DNA of 64,000 bases from Methanobacterium_D oryzae (GTDB taxonomy: Archaea; Methanobacteriota; Methanobacteria; Methanobacteriales; Methanobacteriaceae): the NCBI RefSeq assembly GCF_050433505.1, contig NZ_JBNPXC010000002.1:248001-312000 (forward strand), written 5' to 3'. The notes under the pieces were generated by a model. The model was not told the origin of the DNA, ran no database searches, and saw nothing but the letters and a program-made list of their open reading frames with translations. This document shows positions 63,648 through 64,000 of this stretch, piece after piece (within the stretch, counting starts at the first letter, position 1; the number at the start of each line of letters is the position of its first letter). The translations under genes and the position numbers were made by a program.

Positions 63648-63847
63648 CCATTAAAATCAGGTTATTCATCTTCTTCTTTTTTTTGATAATTATTCTAAAA
63701 TTTCAAAATCATAACTTACAAAAAAGAAGGTCAAAAATGCTATAATTATTAGAAATAGCAACAAAATGTAATTAAAGAAAAATAAATAGTACAGATGCAA
63801 TTCTTTGAAAATGTCTGGAATGAATCAGAAGTACATAGGTTTTCAAA

Positions 63848-64000
63848 ATGATCATAGAAACTCCATCAAGACTTCATGTAACACTAATAGACCTTAACGG
63901 GGAAATTGGCAGAATTGATGGTGGTGTTGGACTCACCATCGAAAACCCAAGACTTATTCTTGAAACTGAAACTACAGATGAAAATGTAGAAGTAGTATTT
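63848..64000 (+). CDS. mptG: Beta-ribofuranosylaminobenzene 5'-phosphate synthase (start only, cut by right edge)
   Basis: Only the first 51 codons are visible. The start MIIETPSRLHVTLIDLNGEI and IGRIDGGVGLTIENP match beta-RFA-P synthase, the GHMP-kinase-related enzyme that condenses PRPP with 4-hydroxybenzoate (aminobenzoate in older work) in the first committed step of methanopterin synthesis. ATG at 63848 has a weak leader, and the gene is 200 bases after tes. The rest of the gene, including the active site, lies beyond the window. Confidence 0.85.
   Translation, partial: MIIETPSRLHVTLIDLNGEIGRIDGGVGLTIENPRLILETETTDENVEVVF

Overview
The window is AT-rich DNA from a hydrogenotrophic methanogenic archaeon of the order Methanobacteriales, most likely Methanobacterium or a close relative. 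The main evidence is a set of methanogen coenzyme and one-carbon genes (mch, mfnD, mfnF, the start of a beta-RFA-P synthase gene, cobQ, hypAB), archaeal membrane-lipid genes (carS, tes), archaeal housekeeping genes (lonB, tldD, NOG1 GTPase, an LSm protein, DUF460, DUF354) and secreted proteins with pseudomurein-binding repeats. Pseudomurein walls are confined to Methanobacteriales and Methanopyrus. Nearly every gene looks intact. No insertion sequence, prophage, CRISPR array or rRNA was seen. The only RNA gene found is tRNA-Ala(GGC).

Layout. 1-11.7 kb: cobQ (cut by the left edge), an LSm-like gene, lonB, a DEAD-box helicase, two paralogous Cys-rich proteins, a P-loop ATPase, prs, hypAB, a DUF354 gene and tRNA-Ala. 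11.7-18.7 kb: a GNAT enzyme, a polytopic membrane protein followed by DUF1890 and DUF1894 genes, small redox and flavin proteins, two methyltransferases, an MBL-fold enzyme and a TetR regulator with a clear candidate operator. 19.4-27 kb: methionine synthase, archaeal thymidylate synthase, mch, secreted proteins, and the two-gene aspartate-semialdehyde sulfurtransferase that makes homocysteine. 27-34.4 kb: tldD, AMMECR1, hemerythrin, NOG1 overlapping an Hsp20 gene, a second Hsp20, and a ThiN-HIT fusion followed by a SIS-domain protein. 34.7-42.2 kb: three paralogous secreted cell-wall hydrolases. 42.2-49.2 kb: a membrane histidine kinase, ribL, a PEP-synthase-like protein, an array of small hairpins running into hisA, and truA. 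49.5-58.7 kb: sugar-nucleotide genes (nucleotidyltransferase, divergent phosphohexomutase, wecB, wecC), DUF460 and methanofuran genes mfnD-mfnF. 58.7-64 kb: two tandem M14-like secreted proteins, a response regulator, carS diverging from tes, and the first codons of the beta-RFA-P synthase gene.

How the genes connect. Homocysteine made by the 25-27 kb pair can be methylated by the methionine synthase at 19.4 kb. Mch, MfnD/MfnF and beta-RFA-P synthase serve the C1 pathway on methanofuran and tetrahydromethanopterin. CarS and Tes act early and late in tetraether lipid synthesis. The three hydrolases, the two M14-like proteins and the sugar-nucleotide genes all point to building and remodelling of the pseudomurein or other surface polymer.

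Most notable points. (1) Two of the three hydrolases join a TIM-barrel glycosidase-like domain, pseudomurein-binding repeats and a C71/transglutaminase-type peptidase domain, so one protein could cut both glycan and peptide. The three genes share a promoter motif. (2) Four genes appear to start at near-cognate codons (ATT, ATC, ATA, CTG) placed at the Shine-Dalgarno spacing used by neighbouring genes. (3) A 236-bp array of about nine hairpins lies between two convergent genes and supplies the C-terminus of HisA. (4) A Lys/Trp/Tyr-rich insert interrupts the glycosidase-like domain in two of the hydrolases.
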